From assembly GCA_963771905.1 (NCBI GenBank), contig CAVYVI010000002.1, positions 62,001 to 126,000 of the forward strand: a stretch of DNA of 64,000 nt. Reading direction: 5' to 3'. The notes beneath the pieces are model-generated. The model was not told where the DNA came from and made no database searches. It saw only the letters and a list, made by a program, of their open reading frames with translations. The stretch is from Palsa-147 sp963771905 (GTDB lineage: Bacteria; Acidobacteriota; Terriglobia; Acidiferrales; UBA7541). Below are positions 17,744 to 26,452 of this stretch, one piece after another. Positions within the stretch are counted from its first letter, which is position 1; each line of letters opens with the position of its first letter. The position numbers and the translations under genes were made by a program.

Positions 17744-18283
17744 GTGGCCGAACAGAAGCCAGAAGAAATAAGTTTCAAAGTGATTGACCGCAGACCCTTC
17801 ACCGCGGAGGGGGATTTGCGCGAAGGGGCCCTTGAAGCGGAACGCCGTGAGCAGGAAGCGGCCGACAAGACGGCGGCGGCAAAGGAAGCCGCGAAGGAAG
17901 CAGCGAAACCCAAGGCTGCCGCGCCTTCTCCGAGCGGCATCGTCGGAGCGACCGGAGGCGCCGCGGCTGCGCCTGCGCCTGCCGCCGAAGAGGTTCCGGA
18001 GGCTTCGCGACACTTTCAGATGCTCATCGATTTTCTGGCGCGCAATGCGGCCGCGATGCTCGGCGGAATGGCGGATCCGCGAACGGGCCAGGCGTTTCTC
18101 GATCTCGAAGGCGCGCGCGAAATGATCGACATGCTCGATGTGCTGCGCGAGAAGACGCGCGGGAATCTGGCGCCGGACGACGATTCGCTGCTGCTGGAAG
18201 TCATCGGGAGCCTCAAGCTGTCGTTCATGGAGATGTCGAAGGCCGCGGCGGCGCAGGCGAAGAAGGCGCCGGGGAAGCCTTAG
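17744..18283 (+). CDS. DUF1844 domain protein
   Basis: A 179-residue cytosolic protein. The first 75 residues are Ala/Glu/Lys-rich and probably coiled or disordered (ERREQEAADKTAAAKEAAKEAAK), followed by an Ala/Pro linker. The C-terminal DUF1844 domain (about 85-165) has FQMLIDFLARNAAAMLGG and ARE(M)IDMLDVLREKTRGNL. It starts at GTG 17744 behind GGAGAG. First gene of a DUF1844/PhnP-like/ribF run, an arrangement common in this phylum. The molecular function is unknown. Confidence 0.85.
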   Translation: MAEQKPEEISFKVIDRRPFTAEGDLREGALEAERREQEAADKTAAAKEAAKEAAKPKAAAPSPSGIVGATGGAAAAPAPAAEEVPEASRHFQMLIDFLARNAAAMLGGMADPRTGQAFLDLEGAREMIDMLDVLREKTRGNLAPDDDSLLLEVIGSLKLSFMEMSKAAAAQAKKAPGKP

Positions 18284-18401
18284 GACTTCGGGCGGATTCG
18301 ACGCCGGCGTTCCGGGAAGCACGGCCTTATCAGGAATCGACCGAGAACGCGCCATTGAATTCGATCACCTCAGAACGAACAGAGATTTCCGGAGTTCTCC
18401 A

Positions 18402-19178
18402 CTGCGCCCACTTCGACTGACTGTTCTCGGTTCGGGCACCTCGATGGGAGTCCCGACGCTGGGGTGCCATTGCGCGGTGTGCCGGTCGGCGGATGCACAT
18501 GACCGGCGGACGCGGCCGTCGATCTTGGTGGAGTTTGATGGGCGGCACGTGGTGGTGGACACGACGCCGGATTTCCGCTTCCAGGCGCTGCGCGCGGGGC
18601 TCGAACGGCTCGATGCGGTGCTCTTCACGCACGGCCACGCCGATCACATCATGGGTCTCGATGACATCCGGCCGTTCAATTTGAAGCAGGGCGCCGCGAT
18701 ACCGATTTATGCGTCGGCGGAGACGCTCAAGATATTGCAAAGAACATTTGCGTACATTTTCGACGATGCGCCGTCTGAGAGTTCTCTGCCGGGCGTGGAA
18801 TTGCACGCGATCGCGGGGAAATTTCTGCTGCTGGGCGCAGAAGTGATACCGATTCCGGCGCGGCACGGAAAGAATCCGGTTCTTGGATTTCGATTCGGCA
18901 ACGCCGCATACCTGACGGACTTTAGTACGTTGCCGGAGAGCTCGAAGCCGCTGCTCGCGGGGCTCGATCATTTGATTCTCGACGCGCTGCGGTATACGCC
19001 GCATCCCATGCATTCGAATGTGGAGCAATCGCTCGCGCTGGTGGAGGAGCTGAAGCCGCGGCAGGCGTGGTTCACGCATATTTGCCACGACCTTGGGCAC
19101 GACGAGGCGAACGCGCGGCTGCCGGAAAACGTGCGGCTCTCCTACGACGGCCTCGTGCTGGATTCGGAGATCGCATGA
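18402..19178 (+). CDS. PhnP-like MBL-fold hydrolase (start uncertain)
   Basis: Metallo-beta-lactamase-fold phosphodiesterase resembling PhnP. It opens with LTVLGSGTSMGVPTLGCHC and a CxxC-type SADAHDRRTRPS segment, contains the metal motif THGHADHIMGLDD (HxHxDH), and ends with THICHDLGHDEA. No ATG, GTG or TTG exists in frame between the conserved N-terminus and 150 bp upstream; the best candidate is a CTG at 18402 with GGAG seven bases before it, giving about 258 residues. An upstream sequencing indel is the alternative. The stop overlaps the ribF ATG. Confidence 0.82.
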   Translation: MRPLRLTVLGSGTSMGVPTLGCHCAVCRSADAHDRRTRPSILVEFDGRHVVVDTTPDFRFQALRAGLERLDAVLFTHGHADHIMGLDDIRPFNLKQGAAIPIYASAETLKILQRTFAYIFDDAPSESSLPGVELHAIAGKFLLLGAEVIPIPARHGKNPVLGFRFGNAAYLTDFSTLPESSKPLLAGLDHLILDALRYTPHPMHSNVEQSLALVEELKPRQAWFTHICHDLGHDEANARLPENVRLSYDGLVLDSEIA

Positions 19179-20149
19179 CGCTCGCGATTTTTCATTCACC
19201 GGCGGAATGGAGCGCGCGATTCGGCGCGGGCGGGAAGCGCACGGTTGTGACCGTGGGGAATTTCGACGGCGTACATCGCGGGCACCAGGAAATATTGCGC
19301 CGGGTGGCCGAGCGAGCTCGGGCCGAAGGCGCTCTTGCGGCGGTGGTCACGTTCGATCCGCATCCGCTGCGCGTATTGCGGCCTGCGGATGCACCGCAAA
19401 TGCTACTCACCGTGGCGCAGCGGCTTGCGGCGTTCGATGCGGCGAAGATGGATGCGGCGCTTGTCTTGAAATTCGATGCAGCGCTCGCGCAATTGAGCGC
19501 CGAAGATTTCGTGCGGCAGATTCTGGTCGAGACGTTGCGCGCCAACGCGATTCTTGTCGGCGAGACGTTTCGATTCGGGCATCGCCAGGCCGGGAACGTC
19601 GCGCTGCTGCGGAAATTCGGCGCCACGTGGAATTTTGCTGTGGAGTGCATCGAGCCGGTGGTGTGCCGCGGGATCGTCGTTTCGAGCACGACGATTCGGA
19701 ACGCCGTACGCGAGGGAAATTTGCTTCTTGCAGGGCGGCTGCTGGGCCGGCCATATGCACTGAGTGGCGAAATTCGCACAGGGACGGGACAGGGACGGGA
19801 GTTGGTTGTGCCGACGCTGAACTTGCAGACCGAGCAGGAACTTTTGCCGAAGACGGGAGTGTACGCGACGGAGGCGGTCGTTGATGGACGGACGTACCGC
19901 GCGGTGACGAATGTGGGCGTGAGGCCGACATTTGGTGGAAAGGGAGTGACGGTGGAAAGCTATCTCTTCGATTTCGAGCGGGAAATGAAGCACGGGCCGC
20001 TCGCAGTCCGGTTCTGGGCGCGTTTGCGAGACGAGATGAAGTTCAGCGGCCCCGAAGCTTTGCGCGCACAGATTCTGCGGGATGCCGCGCGCGCGCAACA
20101 ATTCTTCCGACTGCTGAATCGACCTAATTTGCGAAAACAATCGGCCTGA
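19175..20149 (+). CDS. ribF: Bifunctional riboflavin kinase / FAD synthetase
   Basis: Makes FMN and then FAD from riboflavin. It has 324 residues. The N-terminal nucleotidyltransferase shows VTVGNFDGVHRGHQEILRRV and VTFDPHPLRVL; the C-terminal flavokinase has GRLLGRPYALSGEI, the PTLNL motif and GVYAT. The ATG at 19175 overlaps the stop of the upstream hydrolase (ATGA), which fixes the start; a longer in-frame extension lies inside the hydrolase gene. End of the DUF1844/hydrolase/ribF operon. Confidence 0.95.
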   Translation: MTLAIFHSPAEWSARFGAGGKRTVVTVGNFDGVHRGHQEILRRVAERARAEGALAAVVTFDPHPLRVLRPADAPQMLLTVAQRLAAFDAAKMDAALVLKFDAALAQLSAEDFVRQILVETLRANAILVGETFRFGHRQAGNVALLRKFGATWNFAVECIEPVVCRGIVVSSTTIRNAVREGNLLLAGRLLGRPYALSGEIRTGTGQGRELVVPTLNLQTEQELLPKTGVYATEAVVDGRTYRAVTNVGVRPTFGGKGVTVESYLFDFEREMKHGPLAVRFWARLRDEMKFSGPEALRAQILRDAARAQQFFRLLNRPNLRKQSA

Positions 20150-20227
20150 GCGTTTTTTGCGGGGCGCCAGGTCTGCGATCGCGCCCGAGTTTTCAGGCGA
20201 AGAATTTTCTGTGGTTGCTCCGGGAGA

Positions 20228-20719
20228 TCAGGCGCGCTTGCGGCGGCAATCTTCGCAATAGCCGCCGACTTCGGTGCGGGATACGGTGATTTCGATGCCG
20301 CAATCCTTGGCGATCTGACGTTTGAGATCCTCGTAGAGCTCGCTTTCGAATTCACGGACCTTCCCGCAGCGCAGGCAGGCCACGTGAATGTGATCGCGCG
20401 GGCCGTGACTTTCGTAGAAATGCCGGTCGCCGCGAAGATGGAGAAGGTCGAGCTCGTCGATCAGCCCGTGGCGCTTCAGTAGGTCGATCGTGCGATAGAC
20501 CGTGACGCGGGTCACATTCGCATCGATTTTCTGCGCCTGCTCGAGGATTTCGTCAGCGTCGAGATGGCGCGGCGAGGTTTCGATCACGCGCACCAGAACG
20601 CGGCGCTGAGTGGTTAGGCGAATATGCCGCGCGGCGAGTTCCCGTTGCAAATGGCCGGGAGGCTCGTTGGCGTTAATTCGTTCTCCGGTGGAAACGCGGT
20701 GTGCAGGTCTGCTCGGCAT
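20228..20719 (-). CDS. Fur-family metal-responsive repressor
   Basis: A 163-residue ferric-uptake-regulator family protein. It has a winged helix with RLTTQRRVLVRVIETSPRHLDADEI and VTVYRTIDLLKRHGLI, the regulatory metal site around HGPRDHIHVACLRCGK (H110, H112), and two CxxC pairs (C115/C118, C155/C158) forming the structural zinc site. Whether it senses Fe, Zn, Mn or peroxide cannot be told from sequence. The start at ATG 20719 is chosen over an upstream codon at 20755. It lies 54 bp downstream of rseP on the same strand and may be the tail of that operon. Confidence 0.9.
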   Translation of the reverse strand: MPSRPAHRVSTGERINANEPPGHLQRELAARHIRLTTQRRVLVRVIETSPRHLDADEILEQAQKIDANVTRVTVYRTIDLLKRHGLIDELDLLHLRGDRHFYESHGPRDHIHVACLRCGKVREFESELYEDLKRQIAKDCGIEITVSRTEVGGYCEDCRRKRA

Positions 20720-20773
20720 ATGCAAACACAGGCGGCCGGGCCGGCGCCGCTCCACTTGCTCGCAAAACTACCG

Positions 20774-22096
20774 CTAGTGGTGCGGCAGAGTCCGGGCAAC
20801 ATCATTGTACATAACGATCGCGAAGATGACCAAGAGAAACACCAAGCCGACCTGAACGATTCTTTCCTTGATGGCGAGGCTGATATCGCGGCGAAGCGCG
20901 CCCTCGACGGCCAGCATCACGATGTTGCCGCCATCCAGAATCGGAATCGGCAGAAGATTGAGAATGCCGAGATTGATGCTGATGAGCGCCAGCCATTCGA
21001 TGAAATCCACGGGGCCGCGCTTGGCCGCCTGGCCCGATTCGCGCGCGATGCCCACGACGCTCTGGAGTTGCTTCACCGAGACTTTCCCGGTAATCAGTTC
21101 ACCGACCACATCCATTACCTGCTCCGCGCCGATCAGAGTATATTCAAAACCTTGTTTTGCGGCCGCCGGCAAACTCATTCGCTGATAGACGACCGGATCG
21201 AACATCCCCGCGCCAATCTGCCAAACGGATTGGCCGGCCTCGTTCACACCGTGGATCGGCTGCACATCAAGATTGATCTTCTGCCCGTCGCGCAACAGCA
21301 CCAGGTGCAGTACGGCGCCGTCCGATTGCTTAATCGCATCGACGAACATCGGCCAGGTCGGGATCTCCTTGCCATTGACGGAGAGCACCTGATCTTTGTC
21401 CTGGACGCCCGCCTGATACGCGGGAAGCCCCGCGAGAACCTCGCCGACAATCGGAGGAAGCGCCGGATAGCCGATCATTTTTTCGACATCCGTGGCCTGC
21501 GCGGTCACCGTGAGCGGAATGCGCTGACCGCCACGTTCGATGACCACGGGAATCTGCGTGCCGGGCGTGACGCGGTTCAGGTAGACCAGCGCCTTCTCCC
21601 AGGTCGGGTTGTTGATGTCTCCAATTTTGACAATCAAATCTCCCGCCTGAATTCCGGCGGCTTCCGCGGCCGAGTGCGCCGGCACAGCGGCGATCTTCAC
21701 GGGCCTAGCGAAGTAAGCCGGCGATGGTGAACCGAGGACGGCGAACAGACCGACGAAAATGACCACGGCCAGAACCAGATTCATAGTTGGACCGGCGAGG
21801 TAAATCAGAATGCGCTGCCAGCGAGGGCGCGACAGAAATTCATCGGGAGCGCCGCTGCGTTCTTCGATGGGATTGTCTCCCGCCATGCGGACGTAACCGC
21901 CGAGTGGCAAGGCGCTCACGCGGTAATCGGTGTCTCCGCGCTTCCAGCCCCACAGCCGCGGTCCGTAGCCAAACGAAAAAATGACCACGCGGACGCCGAA
22001 AAATCTTCCGGCGACAAAGTGGCCCCACTCGTGAACGAGGATGACAACGCCGAGAACGACGGCAGCGGATAGAATCGCGATCAGAACACTCGTCAT
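20774..22096 (-). CDS. rseP: RIP zinc metalloprotease RseP
   Basis: Site-2 intramembrane protease that cleaves anti-sigma factors and signal-peptide remnants in the inner membrane. It has 440 residues. The zinc motif HEWGH (22-26) is in the first helix, and the third zinc ligand is in ILDGGN near the C-terminus. PDZ modules lie between them, including AEAAGIQAGDLIVKIGD and AYQAGVQDKDQVLSVNG, so two tandem PDZ domains. It is downstream of dxr with a 6-bp gap, part of uppS-cdsA-dxr-rseP. Confidence 0.95.
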   Translation of the reverse strand: MTSVLIAILSAAVVLGVVILVHEWGHFVAGRFFGVRVVIFSFGYGPRLWGWKRGDTDYRVSALPLGGYVRMAGDNPIEERSGAPDEFLSRPRWQRILIYLAGPTMNLVLAVVIFVGLFAVLGSPSPAYFARPVKIAAVPAHSAAEAAGIQAGDLIVKIGDINNPTWEKALVYLNRVTPGTQIPVVIERGGQRIPLTVTAQATDVEKMIGYPALPPIVGEVLAGLPAYQAGVQDKDQVLSVNGKEIPTWPMFVDAIKQSDGAVLHLVLLRDGQKINLDVQPIHGVNEAGQSVWQIGAGMFDPVVYQRMSLPAAAKQGFEYTLIGAEQVMDVVGELITGKVSVKQLQSVVGIARESGQAAKRGPVDFIEWLALISINLGILNLLPIPILDGGNIVMLAVEGALRRDISLAIKERIVQVGLVFLLVIFAIVMYNDVARTLPHH

Positions 22097-22102
22097 GTGC
22101 GT

Positions 22103-23278
22103 CTAGTTTTTCCTTCGTTGAATTTCTTCGCGCGCCAACCGCCGCGCTTCAGCATCCGCTTCCAACACATCGTCAATGCCGTGCATCGCGCGGCCCGGCA
22201 TTCTTTCCAGCACTTTCTCGATCACCGCGGCGATTTGCGAGAACGCGAGCTTTCGCTGCAAGAAGGCCGCAACGGCTTCCTCATCGGCGGCATTCAGCGC
22301 GCTGGGCAGCGGTCCGCCTTTGTGCGAAGCCTCTCGCGCCAGCCGAAGACACGGGAATTTCATATCGGGGACCGGTTCGAACTCAAGCTTGCGCAGTTGC
22401 GACCAATCGAGGGCACAACCGTTCGACGGGACCCGCTGAGGATAGGTTAGCGCATATTGTATCGGCATGCGCATGTCCGTCGGGCCGAGCTGTGCCAGGA
22501 TTGAACCATCCACATATTCGACCATGGAATGAATAGTCGATTGAGGATGGATGACCACGTCGATTTTCGTCAAATCCATCCCAAACAGCCACTTCGCCTC
22601 GATGATCTCGAAGCCTTTGTTCATCAGCGTGGCTGAATCGATGGTGATGCGCTGTCCCATCTTCCAGTTTGGATGCGCCAAAGCCTGTTTTGGCGTTACG
22701 CGTTTCATCTGCGCCAGCGGGGTTTTGCGAAATGGACCTCCCGAAGCGGTCAAAACCAGCCTTTTCACCTCTTTGAGCTCGCCCGCGCGAAGGCACTGAT
22801 GGACGGCGTTGTGCTCGCTATCGACTGGCAGAACGGCTACGTTGTTTTTTCGCGCTGCGGCCATCACCACTTCCCCGGCGGCCACGAGGACTTCCTTGTT
22901 CGCCAGCGCCAGCTTCTTTCCTGCCAGCACGGCTTTGTACGTCGCGCGCAGGCCGACTACTCCCACCGCCGCCGAGACGACCATTTCCGCTTCGGGGTGG
23001 GTCGCTACGGCATTGAGACCGTCTGCCCCGAACAGAATTTCCGGCAGAGGCGACACGCGAGCCGCGCGCAGACGTTTGCACAGCTCCTTCGCGCCAACTT
23101 CGCTCGCGACGGAGACCAGCTTCGGGCGGTGTTTCGCCGCCTGCGTGGCAGCGAGCTCGACGTTTGAGCCGGCGGCCATGGCCACGACTTCGAATTCGCC
23201 GCCCAGCGACTCCACCACGCTGAAGCACTGGCGGCCAATCGAACCGGTCGAGCCGAGAATCGCGATCTTTCGAGTCAT
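22103..23278 (-). CDS. dxr: 1-Deoxy-D-xylulose 5-phosphate reductoisomerase
   Basis: Second enzyme of the MEP isoprenoid pathway, converting DXP to MEP with NADPH. It has 391 residues from ATG 23278 (MTRKIAILGSTGSIG, the NADPH Rossmann motif). The catalytic metal region PVDSEHNAVHQCL and the substrate loop LTASGGPFRKTPL are intact. A TTG nine bases upstream is a less likely start. Standard operon position between cdsA and rseP. Confidence 0.95.
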   Translation of the reverse strand: MTRKIAILGSTGSIGRQCFSVVESLGGEFEVVAMAAGSNVELAATQAAKHRPKLVSVASEVGAKELCKRLRAARVSPLPEILFGADGLNAVATHPEAEMVVSAAVGVVGLRATYKAVLAGKKLALANKEVLVAAGEVVMAAARKNNVAVLPVDSEHNAVHQCLRAGELKEVKRLVLTASGGPFRKTPLAQMKRVTPKQALAHPNWKMGQRITIDSATLMNKGFEIIEAKWLFGMDLTKIDVVIHPQSTIHSMVEYVDGSILAQLGPTDMRMPIQYALTYPQRVPSNGCALDWSQLRKLEFEPVPDMKFPCLRLAREASHKGGPLPSALNAADEEAVAAFLQRKLAFSQIAAVIEKVLERMPGRAMHGIDDVLEADAEARRLAREEIQRRKN

Positions 23279-23345
23279 GTCACCCAACTATCTAGTTTAA
23301 CAGACGAGCAGTGGAATTCCCGAACGGGGGCCGTGTAGGAAAAGT

Positions 23346-24209
23346 TCAGAACCGAGATCCATGCTGAAACCAGATTAGGGCCCACCAAACTACGGGCGCG
23401 GCGAGAATCAGACTGTCGATGCGATCGAGCATCCCGCCATGACCGGGCAGGAGGCTGCCGGAATCCTTCGTGCCGGCGCCGCGCTTATAGGCTGATTCGA
23501 GCAAGTCGCCGCACTGGCCGGCGATGTTCGCGAGACCCGCGATCGCGAAGAGCGCCAGCGCATCCAAGTGAACCCAGTGCGCGAAAAACGTCGCCACGAT
23601 CAACGAAGCCGCGAGATTGGCCGCCGCCCCTTCCCATGTTTTCTTCGGGCTCAGAAGCGGCGCCATGTGCGAATGGCCAAACGCGCGGCCAATGAAATAC
23701 GCCAGCGTGTCTCCGGCCCAGATCAGCACGAGAGTGAACAGCACAAGTTGCCGGCCGTTTTCCGGCAGCTCGAGGATGCGCACGAGATAGCTGAACGGAA
23801 ACGCGACGAAGAGAAACCCCGCGGAGCTTACCGCGAGAGCGGGCAAGATATCCGCGATGGCCTGGCGGCTAGCGATGCCAATCAGCGCCGCGCCAAATAT
23901 AAAAATAGTCGTCACGAATTCAATCGAAGAAAATACGCTTGCCGCATGCCGGATGAGTTCGACATCGCTACCGACGCTGTGAACTTCGAGCCCTTGCATA
24001 TACTGCGCCCACATCAAGCCGACCGCGCACAGCATGGTCCACCGGCGATACGCGCGCAGGCCCGCGCGATCGCCGAGATCGAAAAATTCGTGCAGAGCGA
24101 AAAGCAGGACAACGGCGGCCACCCCGGACACAAGAAGCGCAGGCCCCCACCAGATAAGCAGGACGACGACAGGAATTAGGGCCGCGGCGGTGAGAATTCG
24201 TTTCAGCAT
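23346..24209 (-). CDS. cdsA: Phosphatidate cytidylyltransferase
   Basis: Integral membrane enzyme making CDP-diacylglycerol from phosphatidate and CTP, the branch point of phospholipid synthesis. It has 287 residues with about eight hydrophobic helices. The signature near the C-terminus, SPKKTWEGAAANL followed by GDLLESAYKRGAGTKDSG and LPGHGGMLDRIDSL, holds the catalytic Asp and metal ligands. It begins 6 bp after uppS. Confidence 0.94.
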   Translation of the reverse strand: MLKRILTAAALIPVVVLLIWWGPALLVSGVAAVVLLFALHEFFDLGDRAGLRAYRRWTMLCAVGLMWAQYMQGLEVHSVGSDVELIRHAASVFSSIEFVTTIFIFGAALIGIASRQAIADILPALAVSSAGFLFVAFPFSYLVRILELPENGRQLVLFTLVLIWAGDTLAYFIGRAFGHSHMAPLLSPKKTWEGAAANLAASLIVATFFAHWVHLDALALFAIAGLANIAGQCGDLLESAYKRGAGTKDSGSLLPGHGGMLDRIDSLILAAPVVWWALIWFQHGSRF

Positions 24210-24215
24210 CCGGCC

Positions 24216-25019
24216 TCAGCCCTGCCGCCCCGCGGCGCGGTCACGCGGCGAGCCGAGCCCGCCGTATCGGCGTTCGCGCTTCTGATAGTCGAGCAGGGCC
24301 TCGAGGAGCCGCGTCCGCGAAAAATCCGGCCACAAGATCTCGGTGACGTAGATTTCGGCATACGCGATCTGCCAGAGCAGAAAATTGCTGACGCGCATTT
24401 CGCCGCTCGTTCGAATCAGTAAGTCCGGGTCGGGCAGCCCGGCGGTGTAGAGGTGGTCGGAGATGGTTTTTTCGTCCGCCCGAAATCCGGAAAGACCGTC
24501 GCGGCGGACGCGATCGAGAATGGCGTTGAATGCATCGACCAGTTCGGCGCGGCCGCCATAATTGAGTGCCACCACGAGCTTCATGCCCGTGTTTCCGGCC
24601 GTGAATTGCATGGCACGCTCGATGTCACGGCTGACTGCCTCGGGCAGTTGCTCCGACCGGCCAATCACGAGGAGACGAATATTATTCTTGTGGATCGTTG
24701 GCAGTTCCCTCTTCAGATATTCACGGAGAAGACGCATCAGGAAGTCGATTTCGGCTTGCGGGCGGCGCCAGTTTTCGAGTGAGAAGGCGTAGAGCGTGAG
24801 CATCGGCAGCTTGAGACGCGCGCACGTCTCGATGATTTCGCGCGCAGCCTTCACACCGGCGCGATGCCCGGCGATCCGGGGCAGATGACGTCGCTCCGCC
24901 CAGCGCCCATTTCCGTCCATAATGACGGCGAGATGTTCCGGCAGGCGCTTCAGATCGAGCTTTTCGAGGAGGCCTGCCTCGTCGCGATTCGCAGGCTTCA
25001 GGAGCTCTGTGGCTTTCAC
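24216..25019 (-). CDS. uppS: Undecaprenyl/polyprenyl diphosphate synthase (cis)
   Basis: cis-Prenyltransferase building the lipid carrier for peptidoglycan. It has 267 residues, slightly longer at the N-terminus than the E. coli enzyme. Motifs: LAVIMDGNGRWA (catalytic Asp), GHRAGVKAAREIIE, LYAFSLENWRRP and DLLIRTSGEMRVSNFLLWQIAYAE. First gene of the uppS-cdsA-dxr-rseP cluster. Confidence 0.95.
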   Translation of the reverse strand: MKATELLKPANRDEAGLLEKLDLKRLPEHLAVIMDGNGRWAERRHLPRIAGHRAGVKAAREIIETCARLKLPMLTLYAFSLENWRRPQAEIDFLMRLLREYLKRELPTIHKNNIRLLVIGRSEQLPEAVSRDIERAMQFTAGNTGMKLVVALNYGGRAELVDAFNAILDRVRRDGLSGFRADEKTISDHLYTAGLPDPDLLIRTSGEMRVSNFLLWQIAYAEIYVTEILWPDFSRTRLLEALLDYQKRERRYGGLGSPRDRAAGRQG

Positions 25020-25394
25020 TCAATCACGCTCAGGAGGAAGTGCCCGGCCAAACTAGCATAGGCCGCCGGGCGGTGCAACCAGTGGCAAGACCGCGTTGCG
25101 GTGAGGCCATCGAAGGGGAAAAAGAAGCAGGTGCGCCAGAACGAGTCCAAGCCTCAACACGGGGGCCCGCAGCCGAGGTGACGCTTTAACCCCGCTCTGG
25201 GGCGCGTTCAAACTGGCACGCGACGTCTTTTCTCTGCAAGTGTGCTGTACAGGACATCTTTGCAACTTTGTCAGGCACATCATAGAGGCTCGCAGGACGA
25301 AAGAACCGATTGCCGCACCGCTTGCCCTGAGCCCGGAAGGAGCGGTGTGCCTCTGATAGCGCGCGATGCGAAGTTCTTGAGGAAAGGATAGAGG
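25020..25394. other. Intergenic region upstream of uppS and a membrane-protein gene
   Basis: A 375-bp divergent gap. Apart from a GC-rich GGCCGCCGGGCGG stretch near 25064 I see no gene, repeat or convincing promoter; minus-strand ORFs here look spurious. Confidence 0.4.
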
Positions 25395-25835
25395 ATGAAA
25401 CGCCCCATCGGTGTGACCATCATCGCGATTCTGACGTTTTTAGGAGCGGCAATTCTCGCTCTGGGCTCTTTCGCTTTCTTTTTCGTTGCCGTCATGGGAT
25501 TGACGGGCGGAGATGCGGGAGACCCGGTCTCCGCGGCCATCGCCGGAATGGGAATCGCGGGAGGATTTTCGCTGATGGTTCTCTCGGGTGTTGCCGGCTG
25601 TCTGGCGATTGGCGTCCTGAGGGTATGCGAATGGGCGCGGACCGTATCCATCGCATCCATTGCCGCAGGCATTGGATTTACGATTTTTAGTCTCTTCGCT
25701 TTTGGGAGGTCTTTCGTGATTCCGGTTGTCCCGATGATCCTTTTTCATTTGCTTGTGATGGCGACGGCGGTCTGGATGATGTCGTACCTCTTGCATCCCC
25801 GAGTCAAGCAGGCTTTCAGCGCAGTGACCGCGTAA
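25395..25835 (+). CDS. Small four-helix membrane protein
   Basis: A 146-residue hydrophobic protein beginning MKRPIGVTIIAILTFLGAAIL. Four transmembrane segments are visible at about 7-33, 50-75, 85-105 and 110-132. The GVTIIAILTFLGA start and the CEWARTVSIASIA loop are common in short, uncharacterised bacterial membrane proteins. A ribosome-binding site AGAGG lies just before the ATG. It is isolated, with no functional clue from neighbours. Confidence 0.65.
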   Translation: MKRPIGVTIIAILTFLGAAILALGSFAFFFVAVMGLTGGDAGDPVSAAIAGMGIAGGFSLMVLSGVAGCLAIGVLRVCEWARTVSIASIAAGIGFTIFSLFAFGRSFVIPVVPMILFHLLVMATAVWMMSYLLHPRVKQAFSAVTA

Positions 25836-25939
25836 ACGGCCTAGTGAATGAACCTGGCATCGCTTCGTAAGGCGGGTTGCCGGAAGCTAGCCCACTTCCA
25901 AAGCCCGGAGTTTCTTGCGTGGTAGGTGCCTGCGGTTAC

Positions 25940-26106
25940 GCGCTTGTGATCACGGACGGGCTGAAAATCGACCTTCAGGCGAGAATCAGTGTGGGAGCAA
26001 GCAACGCGATGCTGATCACCAGCACACAAATATTGCGGCTCAGCGTATTCGAGTGCTCGCCCATCAGTTCGCCGCGAGTGTTGAGCGATGAATGAGGACA
26101 AGCACG
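25940..26106 (-). pseudogene. Decayed duplicate of the NRAMP gene 3' end
   Basis: On the minus strand this stretch reads VLVLIHR, then (after a shift) RGELMGEHSNTLSRN and LILA*RSIFSPSVIT. The intact permease ends LINRRDLMGEYVNTLAFN and LILVWASIFSPSAIT. A Trp codon has become TGA, and a few bases are inserted between the first two blocks. The copy begins right after the stop of the small ORF at 26107-26376, so that ORF sits between two versions of the same 3' end. Confidence 0.75.
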
Positions 26107-26376
26107 TCAGGGCAAGACGGCGGCGCGTTGCGAGAGAAGATACGTCGCGCGGTCGTTCGGAGTGAGACCTTCGTCGGCGAACAACTGCTTCAGAGGCGCG
26201 CCTTCGTAATCCTGGTATGAATATGACGGCTTCCCATTCGGCGCGGAAGCCACGTTCGGTGTCGCACCTCCTGACTGAATCCATTTCTCGTACTCGGCGT
26301 CCGCAGCCTTGATTTCTTCCGCTGCAGCGGGTTCATTCGGCTGGGCCGGAGTGAGATACTTCTTCAAGACCGCCAA
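26107..26376 (-). CDS. Unknown ORF between the duplicated NRAMP ends
   Basis: An 89-residue ORF from TTG 26376; the same frame is open further upstream to about 26460 without a good start (…VHRPTVITPEQLAVLKKYLTP). The product is acidic with AAAEEIKAADAEYEKWIQ and EGAPLKQLFADEGLTPNDRA. No ribosome-binding site supports the TTG, and no family was recognised. It may be a C-terminal fragment carried in by the duplication, or a small real gene. Confidence 0.35.
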   Translation of the reverse strand: MAVLKKYLTPAQPNEPAAAEEIKAADAEYEKWIQSGGATPNVASAPNGKPSYSYQDYEGAPLKQLFADEGLTPNDRATYLLSQRAAVLP

Positions 26377-26452
26377 CTGTTCAGGCGTGATTACTGTAGG
26401 ACGGTGAACTCCGCCAGTGCTGTAAGACCCTAGACGCGCGGACTGGCGCGAG

